The position numbers and the translations under genes were made by a program. DNA of 64,000 bases from JAUIIK01 sp041390865 (GTDB lineage: Bacteria; Chloroflexota; Chloroflexia; Thermomicrobiales; CFX8). Positions 43,498-52,195 of this stretch are shown piece by piece. Every line of letters begins with the position of its first letter. Position 1 is the stretch's first letter. Location of the stretch: NCBI GenBank assembly GCA_041390865.1, contig JAWKPC010000011.1:1-64000 (forward strand), written 5' to 3'. The notes beneath the pieces are model-generated. The model saw only the letters and a program-made list of their open reading frames with translations, had not been told where the DNA came from and made no database searches.

Positions 43498-45894
43498 CTA
43501 CACACTCACCTCCACCAGCACTTCCGTCGCGTTCTTGCGGTAGAGCGGGGCCGGCATCGTGTCGGCCGGGCGGGGCTCGATGGTTGCTCCCGGGATCTCC
43601 GGGAAGCCGGTCGAGCTGTCCTGGGCCGTGATCGTGACCGGATCGGTCGAGCGGACGGTGATCGTCAGCTTGATGCCACCGGCCGGGGTGTTGGTGTAGC
43701 CGAATTGCAGCGTGCCCTCTTCAGCAAGCTGGTAGTCCGATAGATCCAGCTCACGGCCGTCGAGCGTCGCGGAGACGATCTCGCCCGGGGCGTCGACCCG
43801 GACGCGCATCTCCGGCGCGCCGCGTGGCGACGTTATCCGCAGGTCGAGCGACCGGAGGCCGCCGTCGGTGGCGTCGTTCTCGACCGTGACGGTCGGGGCG
43901 GCGACATCCACGGTGGGAGCCTCGGCCGTGAAGGCCTGGAAGGTGCCCCACATGACCGTCTCGTAGCCGGCTCGTGCCGTGTCGCTCGGGACGAACTTCC
44001 CGGTCCAGCTGTCGAGCTGCTGATCGAAGCTGACCCATTCGGCCTGACCGGTGTTGGCGTCGAGCACGTAGGACATGTGGTTCGGCCGCGGGTGTTCGGC
44101 GTCGAAGCCGGAGGTGGCGTTCGCCCAGCCGATCAGCCCAACGGCGATCAGGCCAGTCGCGATCGGCACGATCCAGCGATCCTTGCCCTCGGCGCCGGCC
44201 AGCATGTCGAAGTGCGGCATCAGCAGCAGCACGGCCGGGGCGACGAAGAGCATCGCCAGCCCGAAGACCGGCATGCCGCCGGCCCCTTCGAGCCGGTTGA
44301 GGATGCCGACCGCCTGGTAGAGCGTGCCCGGCAGGAGGACGATCGCCGGTATCGCGGCGACGGCCAGGAAGCCGAGGCGGAACCAGAGGTTTCCGGCCCG
44401 TTTGCGGCCCAGCAGCATCCAGCCCAGCGGCAGCAGGCCGAAGAGCAGCGGCCAGGTCGCGATGTAGCTCATCGCCGGCAGGACCAGGCTCATCAGCCAG
44501 AGCAGCGGCAGCCAGATGACCAGCGCGCCGGCCAGCAGGTTGCGGGTGCCGAGACGCCGCAGCAGGGCGTAGAGCGTGCCCATCAGCGCGACGGTCAGGA
44601 AGATCAGGGCGATGGTGTAGATGTTCGTCTGGTAGTTCCCGACCAGCACGACCTGGTAGTCGGCGTTGAGGCTCTGGATCGCGAACCAGAGGACGGCATT
44701 GACGATAATGGTTAGGAGTGTTCCGAAACCGAGCAGCACCGTTGCCAGCGTCAGCCGTCCGGCCTGGATCTCGCCCTGGCGGAATCCGACGACGACCAGT
44801 GCCGCCGTCAGGACCGTGATCAGCGCTGCCAGCGGGACGACCCAGCCGTAGGCATAGTGAACGACGACATCCGGAAGGACATTGAAGAAGACGAGGTTGT
44901 CGCCGGTCCGGGCCGTCGTCAGGTCCATGTCACCGAAGTGGCGGACGAACGCGACAGTGTAGTCGCCCTCCTGCTGGACGCTGCCCAGATCGATCTCGTC
45001 GAGATTGTCCCGGATGGTGTGATAGTCGTAGGTGTTGGCTGTGTAAACGAAGCCGATGCCCTGGATGCCGGCCTTCATGTATTCGGCCAGGTCACATTCG
45101 AGCTGCGAGCCGGGCATCAGCTCGGTGATCGCGCCGATCCAGGAGTAGGCGCTGGCGTTCGGCGCGACATCGAGGAACTCCGAGACGATCCAGCCGTCGT
45201 CCTCGCTCGATGCATAGAGCATCGCCGGGCCGCCGCTGCCCTGCGCTTCGTAGTTGACTGCCAGCCGGACGTCCCGGGCCCAGGGGTGCTGGCTGACGAA
45301 GGCCTCGGCCCCGAGATCGCCGTCCTCCTCTGCATCGCTGAAGACGAAGACGACATCGTTCCGTAGCGCCGGTCCAGCGACGACTGCCCGCATCGTCTCC
45401 AGCACGGTCACGACACAGGAACCGCAGTCGCTGACGCCCGGCCCGGTCGTGCCGGAGTCGTAGTGGGCGTTGAGCGCGATCGCGCCGGTGTTGCCGGTGC
45501 CGGGGATGCGGACGACGACGTTGTTGACCGTGCCGGCCGAGAAGCCGTCGGCGCCCTCGAACCGGACGTGGGCCGGGGCGGTCTGGATCTCCGGCTCGTA
45601 GCCCATCGCCCGAATCTGCTCGACGAGGTATTCCCGCGCCGCCAGATGGCCGGGCTCGCCGACGGCCCGGGATTCGGTCCCGATAGCTTCCAGATGCGTC
45701 AGCGCCCGCTCGGCCGAGAACGCCGTCCCGGCGGTTGAAGCGGGGGCAACGTCGGGAGTCCTCAGCTGCCAGAGTCCGATCCAGATCAGGAACCCCAGCG
45801 CGATGAGGAGCGCCCCGCGAGCCAATGTGAATGTCGATAACCCTGGAAAAGACAATGGTCGAGTGCGTCCCTCGACCCAGGTGGCAGGCTTCAT
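43498..45894 (-). CDS. Membrane-bound M28-family metallopeptidase
   Basis: ATG 45894 follows GAGGGAG; a start at 45945 would add 17 residues. The about 798-residue protein has one N-terminal anchor helix and an extracytoplasmic M28 peptidase domain with LNAHYDSGTTGPGVSDCGSC (zinc His and Asp), FSDAEEDGDLGAEAF (catalytic and bridging glutamates) and NYEAQGSGGP. About eight membrane helices and a C-terminal beta-rich domain follow. This is the layout of Fxna-like (ER-metallopeptidase-type) proteins in bacteria. It should release N-terminal amino acids from peptides outside the cell. It is monocistronic. Confidence 0.87.
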   Translation of the reverse strand: MKPATWVEGRTRPLSFPGLSTFTLARGALLIALGFLIWIGLWQLRTPDVAPASTAGTAFSAERALTHLEAIGTESRAVGEPGHLAAREYLVEQIRAMGYEPEIQTAPAHVRFEGADGFSAGTVNNVVVRIPGTGNTGAIALNAHYDSGTTGPGVSDCGSCVVTVLETMRAVVAGPALRNDVVFVFSDAEEDGDLGAEAFVSQHPWARDVRLAVNYEAQGSGGPAMLYASSEDDGWIVSEFLDVAPNASAYSWIGAITELMPGSQLECDLAEYMKAGIQGIGFVYTANTYDYHTIRDNLDEIDLGSVQQEGDYTVAFVRHFGDMDLTTARTGDNLVFFNVLPDVVVHYAYGWVVPLAALITVLTAALVVVGFRQGEIQAGRLTLATVLLGFGTLLTIIVNAVLWFAIQSLNADYQVVLVGNYQTNIYTIALIFLTVALMGTLYALLRRLGTRNLLAGALVIWLPLLWLMSLVLPAMSYIATWPLLFGLLPLGWMLLGRKRAGNLWFRLGFLAVAAIPAIVLLPGTLYQAVGILNRLEGAGGMPVFGLAMLFVAPAVLLLMPHFDMLAGAEGKDRWIVPIATGLIAVGLIGWANATSGFDAEHPRPNHMSYVLDANTGQAEWVSFDQQLDSWTGKFVPSDTARAGYETVMWGTFQAFTAEAPTVDVAAPTVTVENDATDGGLRSLDLRITSPRGAPEMRVRVDAPGEIVSATLDGRELDLSDYQLAEEGTLQFGYTNTPAGGIKLTITVRSTDPVTITAQDSSTGFPEIPGATIEPRPADTMPAPLYRKNATEVLVEVSV

Positions 45895-46064
45895 CGTGAA
45901 TCTCCCTCGCCCCTGCTCAACGGACGAACCGTAACCGTTCGCCACATCACATTGTCCGGGGGAGAGCGCAATAGGGTCATATATGCGGGTGCATCGCCAT
46001 TACAGTTTCACAACAATCCTCGCCCCCCGGCGCATCGCGCGCATGCCTGCTCGGGCCCTACTCA

Positions 46065-46178
46065 TACGAAGTCGGGATGACTGCTTCCCGTGCCCTGTAC
46101 CGGCAATGCGATGCATTGCGACGAGCGTACGCGCTACCTTGGACAGAAAATCCAGGAAATCTCCGACATGATTTCGTA
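46065..46178 (-). repeat. 114-bp inverted-repeat element, copy B
   Basis: This is the same element as 12929-13042 in the opposite orientation. It has the same length, the same TACGAARTC ends, the same central GCAATGC-GAT-GCATTGC hairpin and about 80% identity. The remainder of the 335-base gap (45895-46228) holds no gene. Confidence 0.7.
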
Positions 46179-46228
46179 TTATTGGTTCCCACTAATCCCT
46201 AATACCTCTTCCCTAGCCCCCTCTTCCC

Positions 46229-47239
46229 TCAACATCCCCAGACTTCGCGAAAGACGCGGAGCCAGTTGCCGCCGATGATCTTCTTCGTGTCGGCTTCGCT
46301 GTAGCCGCGTTCGAGGAGACGGCGGGTCAGGTTGGAAAGCGTTCGGGGCGTCTCGATCCCGGCCGGATAGTGGTAGGGCGGCGGCGGGTAGCTCTCGGGC
46401 GTCCATCGGCCGGAAGCCAGGGCGTTGCGGTACATCGCCGCGGCGGTTTTGAGATCCGCGACCCCGGCCTGGCCCTGGTAGTAATCGATCCCCAGCCCGA
46501 CGTGATCGATGCCGCCGACATTGACGATATGGTCGATGTGGGCGATGAACTCGTCCAGCGTCGGTCTCGGCGAGTCGCTGACGAAGGCCGGGTAGCCGAC
46601 GATGCCGACAAGCCCGCCGGACTCCGCCGCGGCCCGGATCTGCCGGTCGGTGATCGTCCGCGGGGACGGCCGCAGCGCCTTGACGTTGGCGTGGGAGAAG
46701 ACCACCGGCGCCGAGGATAGCTCGATCGCCTCCAGCGTCGTTTGCTCGCCGGTGTGGCTACAGTCGACGATCACTCTCGCCTCGTTGAGCCGTTCGATCA
46801 GCTTGACGCCGAAGTGGCTGAGCCCGGCGTTGGTCCGTTCCTCCGCGCCATCACCGACGCGGTTCTTCGTGTTGTAGGTGAGTTGGATCATGCCAACGCC
46901 GAGATCCTTGAAGACACTGACCAGATTCAGATCGTCCTCGATCGGCGTCGTGCTCTGGAAATGGAAGATGATCCCGAAGCGGCCATCGGCTTTTGCCTGC
47001 TCGATGTCGGCCGCTGAGCGCACCAGCATCAGGCGCTCGTCGTGCTCGATGATCCTCCGCCAGCGAGCCAGGTTCTTTAGCGTTCCGCCGGCCCCCTCGA
47101 ACGCGCCGACCGTCGGAGCTGCCGCCGTCGCACCACCTTCGATCCACCACGACGCGTAGGCCTCATCGTTCAGCAGAGGACAGGTACCGTCGATGACGAT
47201 CGCTTCCCGGTGCACGCGATCGACGTCAGGCTGATCCAT
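46229..47239 (-). CDS. M19-like dipeptidase homologue with altered metal site
   Basis: This 336-residue TIM-barrel protein resembles membrane dipeptidase, with DCSHTGEQTTLEAI and FSHANVKALRPSPRTITDRQI carrying the two late histidines, and LGIDYYQGQ. The expected H-x-D of the first strand is replaced by VIDGTCPLL, and the bridging glutamate by glutamine (FHFQSTTPIEDDL). At least three of five metal ligands are lost. It is therefore either a single-metal or inactive homologue, or a member of a divergent subfamily with other substrates. It starts at ATG 47239 and is leftward, opposite to the metal importer operon. Confidence 0.8.
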   Translation of the reverse strand: MDQPDVDRVHREAIVIDGTCPLLNDEAYASWWIEGGATAAAPTVGAFEGAGGTLKNLARWRRIIEHDERLMLVRSAADIEQAKADGRFGIIFHFQSTTPIEDDLNLVSVFKDLGVGMIQLTYNTKNRVGDGAEERTNAGLSHFGVKLIERLNEARVIVDCSHTGEQTTLEAIELSSAPVVFSHANVKALRPSPRTITDRQIRAAAESGGLVGIVGYPAFVSDSPRPTLDEFIAHIDHIVNVGGIDHVGLGIDYYQGQAGVADLKTAAAMYRNALASGRWTPESYPPPPYHYPAGIETPRTLSNLTRRLLERGYSEADTKKIIGGNWLRVFREVWGC

Positions 47240-47375
47240 GGCTAGCTCCTCTTTGGACGGACATTTAGATGGGCGACGTTGGCTGTCATTGTCGCATCTC
47301 GATGGAGGCAGAAGTGCGGAATCTGAGGGGGTCTCCTCTCGTCAGCTCCGGTGTCACCAACGATAAGTGTTGTGC

Positions 47376-47395
47376 AAATTAGTCTTGCCTAAATT
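47376..47395. promoter_or_regulatory. DtxR/MntR-type operator candidate upstream of the metal importer
   Basis: AAATTAGTCTTGCCTAAATT has near-dyad symmetry and resembles the TTAGG...CCTAA boxes bound by DtxR/IdeR/MntR repressors. It lies 90 bases before the substrate-binding protein gene, so repression by Mn2+ or Fe2+ is likely. Confidence 0.5.
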
Positions 47396-47485
47396 CAGGA
47401 TGACACATAGAATGGAAACGAATTGAGCCACATCTCCAGGTGCGGTATACGTGAGCAATGACGACAAGCTATTGAGGTAACACGC

Positions 47486-48463
47486 ATGAAACGAAACGGA
47501 TTGCAGCGCATCCTGAGAAGCCGGTTGCTGGCAGCTGGCGCTCTGTTGTTGCTGTTCGTGCCGTTGCTTGCCGCTTGTGGTGAGGACGCCAATGGTTCGG
47601 GCAACGGGGGGAATGAGGTCAGCGACCGCACGATTCAGGTCGCCGCGACGACCCAGCAGATCGCCGATGCCGCCAGGGTAATTGGCGGCGACCGGGTCGA
47701 TGTCTACGGGATGATGGGTCCCGGCATCGACCCGCATCTCTACAAGGCCAGCGCCGGCGACGTCAGCGAACTGGAAGATGCCGACATCGTTTTCTACAAC
47801 GGGCTCAACCTCGAAGGCCGCCTGGCCGATTTGATGGTCACGATGGCAGCCGAGAAGCCGACCTACGCCGTCGGCGCGGCGATACCGGAGGATATGCTGG
47901 CCGAGCCGCCCGAATTCGAGGGCAAGTTCGACCCGCACGTCTGGTTCGATCCGGCCCTCTGGAAGCACGCCCTCCAGGAGATCGCCGACGGGCTCGCCGA
48001 GCTCGACCCCGATCACGCGGACACCTACGAAGAGAATCTCGATGCCTACCTCGAAGAGGTGGAGTCGCTCGAAGCCTATGCTGAAGAGCAGCTGGCGACG
48101 GTGCCCGAGGGCCAACGCGTGCTGGTGACGGCCCACGACGCCTTCGGCTACTTCGGCCTGCGCTGGGGCTACGAGGTGCGCGGTCTTCAGGGCATCAGCA
48201 CGGCGACCGAAGCCGGCGCCGGCGACGTCCAGGATCTTGCCGAGTTCCTCGTCGAGCGCAACATCAAGGCGGTCTTCATCGAATCCAGCATCCCGCAATC
48301 AACCGTCGATGCCGTCATCGAAGCCGCCGACGCCCAAGGGGGCAACGTCACGGTCGGCGGCGAGCTCTACTCCGATGCCATGGGCGACGAGGGCACGGAA
48401 GAGGGCACCTATCTCGGGATGTACCGGCACAACGTGGATGTGATTGTTGAGGCGCTTAAGTGA
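47486..48463 (+). CDS. Manganese/zinc ABC transporter substrate-binding lipoprotein
   Basis: This 325-residue TroA/PsaA-type (cluster 9) protein has a signal peptide ending in a lipobox (LLAAC), so it is lipid-anchored outside the membrane. Metal ligands typical of the family appear in order: H in GIDPHLYKAS, H in FDPHVWFDPALW, the AHDAFGYFGLRWG segment and the late acidic region VFIESSIPQ. A long helix joins the two lobes (DTYEENLDAYLEEVESLEAY). It captures Mn2+ or Zn2+ for the permeases encoded downstream. A 114-base gap with short repeats separates it from the ATPase gene. Confidence 0.9.
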   Translation: MKRNGLQRILRSRLLAAGALLLLFVPLLAACGEDANGSGNGGNEVSDRTIQVAATTQQIADAARVIGGDRVDVYGMMGPGIDPHLYKASAGDVSELEDADIVFYNGLNLEGRLADLMVTMAAEKPTYAVGAAIPEDMLAEPPEFEGKFDPHVWFDPALWKHALQEIADGLAELDPDHADTYEENLDAYLEEVESLEAYAEEQLATVPEGQRVLVTAHDAFGYFGLRWGYEVRGLQGISTATEAGAGDVQDLAEFLVERNIKAVFIESSIPQSTVDAVIEAADAQGGNVTVGGELYSDAMGDEGTEEGTYLGMYRHNVDVIVEALK

Positions 48464-48577
48464 GGGAACAGGGAACAGGGAACAGCAGAGCGGAGCTCGC
48501 CGACCGTCCCGGCCCCTGGATTTCCTACGTACTACGTACTGCAACCTACAAACTCCTCGCCGGAAGGTGACGGCCGC

Positions 48578-49372
48578 ATGACCACCGCCACAACTCTTAA
48601 TCAATCCCCCGTCGCCGTCCGGGACCTGACCGTTGCTTACCGCGAGGAACCGGTCCTCTGGGATGTCGACCTGACCGTGCCCGAGGGACGGCTGGTCGCG
48701 ATCGTCGGTCCGAACGGGGCCGGGAAATCGACGTTGATCAAGTCGATTCTCGATCTGGTGCCGCGGACGAGCGGGACGGTGTCGGTCTACGGCAAGCCGT
48801 ACAAGGAGAATCGCGAGCTGGTCGGCTACGTGCCGCAGCGGGGCAGCGTCGACTGGGATTTCCCGACGACCTCGCTCGATATCGTCCAGATGGGGCTCTA
48901 TGGCAAGCTCGGCTGGATCCGGCGGCCCGGCAAGAAAGAGCGCCGGATCGCCTACGAGTGCCTCGAAAAGGTCGGCATGGAGGACTATGCCGACCGGCAG
49001 ATCAGCCAGCTTTCGGGCGGCCAGCAGCAGCGGGTGTTCCTGGCACGGGCGCTGGCCCAGGACGCCGAGATCTATTTCATGGACGAGCCCTTCGCCGGCG
49101 TCGACGCCGCGACCGAAGCGGCGATCGTCAACGTCATGCGCGATCTCCGGGCCTCCGGCAAGACCCTGATCATCGTTCACCACAATCTGGAGACGGTGCT
49201 CGAATACTTCGACTGGGTCGTCCTGCTCAACGTCCAGGTCATCGCCAGCGGCCCGGCTGAGGAAGCGTTCACGCTCGAGAACATCCGCAAGGCCTACGGA
49301 GGCCGGATTGCCGCGCTCAACTCGCTGAACGGCCCCGAGGTCGATAGCTCCGTTCTGATCGGCGACGACTGA
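48578..49372 (+). CDS. Manganese/zinc ABC transporter ATP-binding protein
   Basis: This 264-residue ATPase of the MntB/ZnuC type has Walker A GPNGAGKST, Q-loop VGYVPQRGSVDWDFPTT (the DWDFP segment is typical of metal importers), signature LSGGQQQRVFLARAL and Walker B EIYFMDEPFAGVDA. The H-loop is in IIVHHNLETV. It energises import by the two downstream permeases. The stop overlaps the next start (TGATG). The C-terminal end is short with no regulatory domain. Confidence 0.93.
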   Translation: MTTATTLNQSPVAVRDLTVAYREEPVLWDVDLTVPEGRLVAIVGPNGAGKSTLIKSILDLVPRTSGTVSVYGKPYKENRELVGYVPQRGSVDWDFPTTSLDIVQMGLYGKLGWIRRPGKKERRIAYECLEKVGMEDYADRQISQLSGGQQQRVFLARALAQDAEIYFMDEPFAGVDAATEAAIVNVMRDLRASGKTLIIVHHNLETVLEYFDWVVLLNVQVIASGPAEEAFTLENIRKAYGGRIAALNSLNGPEVDSSVLIGDD

Positions 49373-50304
49373 TGGTTCCCGAGATCCTGAGCGACCTCGT
49401 CTTTGACTACACCCTGCGCAATGTCGCGCTGGGTTCGGCCCTGCTCGGGATCGTCGGCGGGGTCCTCGGGACCTTCGCCGTTCTCCGCCGTCAGGGATTG
49501 CTCGGCGACGCCCTCTCCCACACCGCCCTGCCGGGGATCGCGATCGCCTTCCTGCTGACCAACTCGAAAGCGCCGCTGGTGCTTATGCTCGGCGCGGCGG
49601 TGGCCGGCTGGCTCGGGACGCTGATCATCATCAACCTCGTCCGCGAGACGAGGATCAGCGAGGACTCTGCCCTCGGGATCGTCCTGACGGTGTTCTTCGG
49701 GGCCGGGATCGTCCTGCTGACCTACATCCAGCACAACCGGGGCGCGAACCAGGCTGGACTCGACAAGTTCCTCTTCGGCCAGGCGGCGACGCTGGTCGAG
49801 CGGACGGTGCTTCAGATGGGCGCGGTCGGGCTGGTTGCCCTGCTGATCGTGGCCGTCTTCTACAAGGAATTCAAACTGCTCTCGTTCGATCCCGAATTTA
49901 CCGCCAGCCTCGGTTTCCCGGTGCGCTGGCTCGACGTCGTCCTGACCTCGCTGATCGTCGCCGCGGTCGTGATCGGCCTCCAGACGGTCGGCGTCGTCCT
50001 GATGGCGGCGATGCTGATCGGCCCGGCTGCGGCGGCACGGCAGTGGACCAACCAGCTCGGGGTGATGATCTTTCTCTCGGCCCTCTTTGGCGCGACGGCA
50101 GGGGTGGCCGGCTCGATCATCAGCGTCCAGGCGGCCCGGATCCCGACCGGCCCGATGATCGTCCTCTGTATGACGGCCATCGTCCTGGTCTCGATCCTCT
50201 TCGCCCCGGCGCGCGGCATCGTCTGGGAGGCAATCCGGCTGCGTCGGGCTCGCAAGCGCAACCTGGAGCGGCGGCGGGCCGAGCTGCGGGGAGAGCCGGC
50301 ATGA
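49372..50304 (+). CDS. Manganese/zinc ABC transporter permease 1
   Basis: This 310-residue ABC-3 family permease has about eight or nine membrane helices. Typical segments are LGTFAVLRRQGLLGDALSHTALPGIAIAFL (conserved cytoplasmic loop that contacts the ATPase), TVGVVLMAAMLIGPAAAARQW and a basic C-terminal tail (RRARKRNLERRRAEL). It pairs with the second permease encoded downstream. The gene overlaps neighbours on both sides, a sign of coupled translation. Confidence 0.92.
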   Translation: MVPEILSDLVFDYTLRNVALGSALLGIVGGVLGTFAVLRRQGLLGDALSHTALPGIAIAFLLTNSKAPLVLMLGAAVAGWLGTLIIINLVRETRISEDSALGIVLTVFFGAGIVLLTYIQHNRGANQAGLDKFLFGQAATLVERTVLQMGAVGLVALLIVAVFYKEFKLLSFDPEFTASLGFPVRWLDVVLTSLIVAAVVIGLQTVGVVLMAAMLIGPAAAARQWTNQLGVMIFLSALFGATAGVAGSIISVQAARIPTGPMIVLCMTAIVLVSILFAPARGIVWEAIRLRRARKRNLERRRAELRGEPA

Positions 50305-51401
50305 CCTTCCTGACCAGCGAGCAGGTCATCCTGCTGACCGGCATCTTCGCGGCCTCATCCTGCGCCCTGGTCGGGAGTTTTCTGGTGCTGCGGCGGATGG
50401 CGATGATGGCCGACGCGATCAGCCACGCGATCCTGCCGGGGCTGGTCTTCAGCTTCGTCCTGGCGAACGGCCCGACTCTCTTCGTCGGCATCTTCGGCGC
50501 GTCGCTGGCCGGCCTGACGACGGTCGTTGCCGTCGAGGCGTTACAGCGAACCGGATTGCTGAAGTCGGACGCGGCGATCGGGATCGTCTTTCCGGCCATG
50601 TTCGCGATCGGCACGGTGCTGGTGACGCGCTATTTCTCGGACGTCCACCTCGACGCCGACGCGATCCTCTACGGCGAGATCGCCTTCTCGCCGTTCGACC
50701 TGCTGATCATCGGCAACACCAACTACGGTTCCTACCCGCTGATCGTCCTGATGCTGATGACGGTCGTGAACCTGCTGGCGATCCTGCTGTTCTATAAGGA
50801 GCTGAAGCTGGCGACCTTCGACGCCGGGCTGGCCGCCGCGCTGGGCTTCTCGCCGGCCGTGATCCACTACGGCCTGATGACACTGGTCTCGATGACGACC
50901 GTCGGCGCGTTCTCGGCCGTCGGCGCGATCCTCGTCGTTGCCCTGATGATCGTTCCGGCTGCGACCGCCTATCTGTTGACCGACAGGCTGGGTCTGATGA
51001 TCGCGCTGAGCGTCGCCGCCGGCGCGGTGTCGGCCGTTCTCGGCTACTATGCGGCGGTCGCCTTCGATGTCTCGATCAGCGGCATGATGGTCGTGATGCT
51101 GGGGATACTCTTCGCCCTGGCGGCGCTGTTCTCGCCGTCGCAGGGCATCGTCAGCAAGCTCTTCCGGCGTCGCCGGCAGCGCGAGCGTTTCGCCGCCGAC
51201 CTGCTGGTGATGCACCTTCACCACCATCGCACCGCCAGCGAATCCCCGGCCCACCTCGCCGCCGAGCTGGATTGGACCGAGCCCTGGCTGGCCCGCATCA
51301 TCGACCGCGCCCAACGCGACCGCCACGTCGAGCTCCGCGACGGCCGCATCGCCCTCACCCCCACGGCGACGAAGCCGCGCACTCGATCGCTAGGTCGATA
51401 G
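50301..51401 (+). CDS. Manganese/zinc ABC transporter permease 2 with C-terminal helix-turn-helix-like extension
   Basis: ATG 50301 overlaps the previous stop (ATGA). The first about 290 residues are an ABC-3 permease (LVLRRMAMMADAISHAILPGLVF, VGAILVVALMIVPAATAYLL). After FSPSQGIVSKLFRRRRQRERF there is a soluble tail of about 75 residues (LLVMHLHHHRTASESPAHLAAELDWTEPWLARIIDRAQ...). Its predicted helix-turn-helix-wing layout is like the DtxR/MarR N-terminus. Such tails occur in some Chloroflexota and actinobacterial metal permeases and could sense metal or DNA. Histidines HLHHH may bind metal. Confidence 0.88.
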   Translation: MTFLTSEQVILLTGIFAASSCALVGSFLVLRRMAMMADAISHAILPGLVFSFVLANGPTLFVGIFGASLAGLTTVVAVEALQRTGLLKSDAAIGIVFPAMFAIGTVLVTRYFSDVHLDADAILYGEIAFSPFDLLIIGNTNYGSYPLIVLMLMTVVNLLAILLFYKELKLATFDAGLAAALGFSPAVIHYGLMTLVSMTTVGAFSAVGAILVVALMIVPAATAYLLTDRLGLMIALSVAAGAVSAVLGYYAAVAFDVSISGMMVVMLGILFALAALFSPSQGIVSKLFRRRRQRERFAADLLVMHLHHHRTASESPAHLAAELDWTEPWLARIIDRAQRDRHVELRDGRIALTPTATKPRTRSLGR

Positions 51402-51562
51402 GTGTGCCGGTGGATTAACCACCATCATAATCGTCCACACTGATCAGAAATTTGTAGCGAATCTGCAACGATCGCAGCCTGCAATACGATGCGGAATATT
51501 CGCCGTTTGTCAGATGATGGAAGGTAGCAAGAGCGTTCGGCATTCAGGAAGGGACGCTTCCG

Positions 51563-51928
51563 ATGCTGGCCCAAGGATTCTTCAGACATCATCATCTGTC
51601 CGAGATGATCACTCCGTTGCTCCTGGCGCTACCGATTCTCGGCGTCTTCTGGTTCGATGCCCTGGGCGCGCTGACGCTGTTCGTCGTCGCCTTCGCCGTC
51701 GGGTTGCTGCTCCATCCACGACACCTCTGGATTGTTTGGCTGGAAGCTGTTGTGCTCTGGTGGCTTGCTGGCGCGGCCTGGACCCTCTGGGGCGAAGATG
51801 CCGGTCCTGGCGAAGCAGAAGAGACGGTCATCAGCTTCATGATCGAGACGTTCATCTTTACAGCGATTCTGGTGCTGTTCCCGCTCTATCTCGGCCGCGC
51901 AGCACACGGTGGGCTGACCGCAAATTAG
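51563..51928 (+). CDS. Three- to four-helix membrane protein, function unknown
   Basis: This 121-residue product has hydrophobic helices (ITPLLLALPILGVFWFDALG, LTLFVVAFAVGLLL, LWIVWLEAVVLWWLAGAAW, FMIETFIFTAILVLFPLYLG). The N-terminus is histidine-rich (FFRHHHL). It follows the importer operon after 160 bases, too far to be certain of cotranscription. No homology was recognised and no catalytic motif is visible. Confidence 0.6.
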   Translation: MLAQGFFRHHHLSEMITPLLLALPILGVFWFDALGALTLFVVAFAVGLLLHPRHLWIVWLEAVVLWWLAGAAWTLWGEDAGPGEAEETVISFMIETFIFTAILVLFPLYLGRAAHGGLTAN

Positions 51929-52003
51929 GGCCTGGTTCGTGAACGTCTGATTGCCAGGCGATACCTTACCTGTGTCTGTGGTGCGGCGAAGCGTGCGATA
52001 GAT

Positions 52004-52195
52004 TCAACAAGATCGGTTGCTGTCACAGGGGATCATGAGGGCCAACCGAATGATGTGACGGTTCCCGGACATATCGGCGATCTTCGCGTACTCCCCGGAT
52101 TCCCAGCACTCGATGAATTCCTCGCCGCTGATACCCATCATGTTTTGAATCTCAGTGTCAAAGATCTCCCATGCCTCGCGAGGCGAGAGAATTGG
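52004..52195 (-). pseudogene. C-terminal fragment of a small protein, cut at the Fic junction
   Basis: Leftward from about 52195 the frame reads SPREAWEIFDTEIQNMMGIS then GEEFIECWESGEYAKIADMS and ends HIIRLALMIPCDSNRSC. This looks like the well-composed C-terminal end of a small protein whose N-terminus is missing. The open frame continues upstream only through DNA that encodes Fic on the other strand. It could be a complete short protein of about 50 residues starting at an internal ATG; no ribosome site supports that. Confidence 0.4.
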
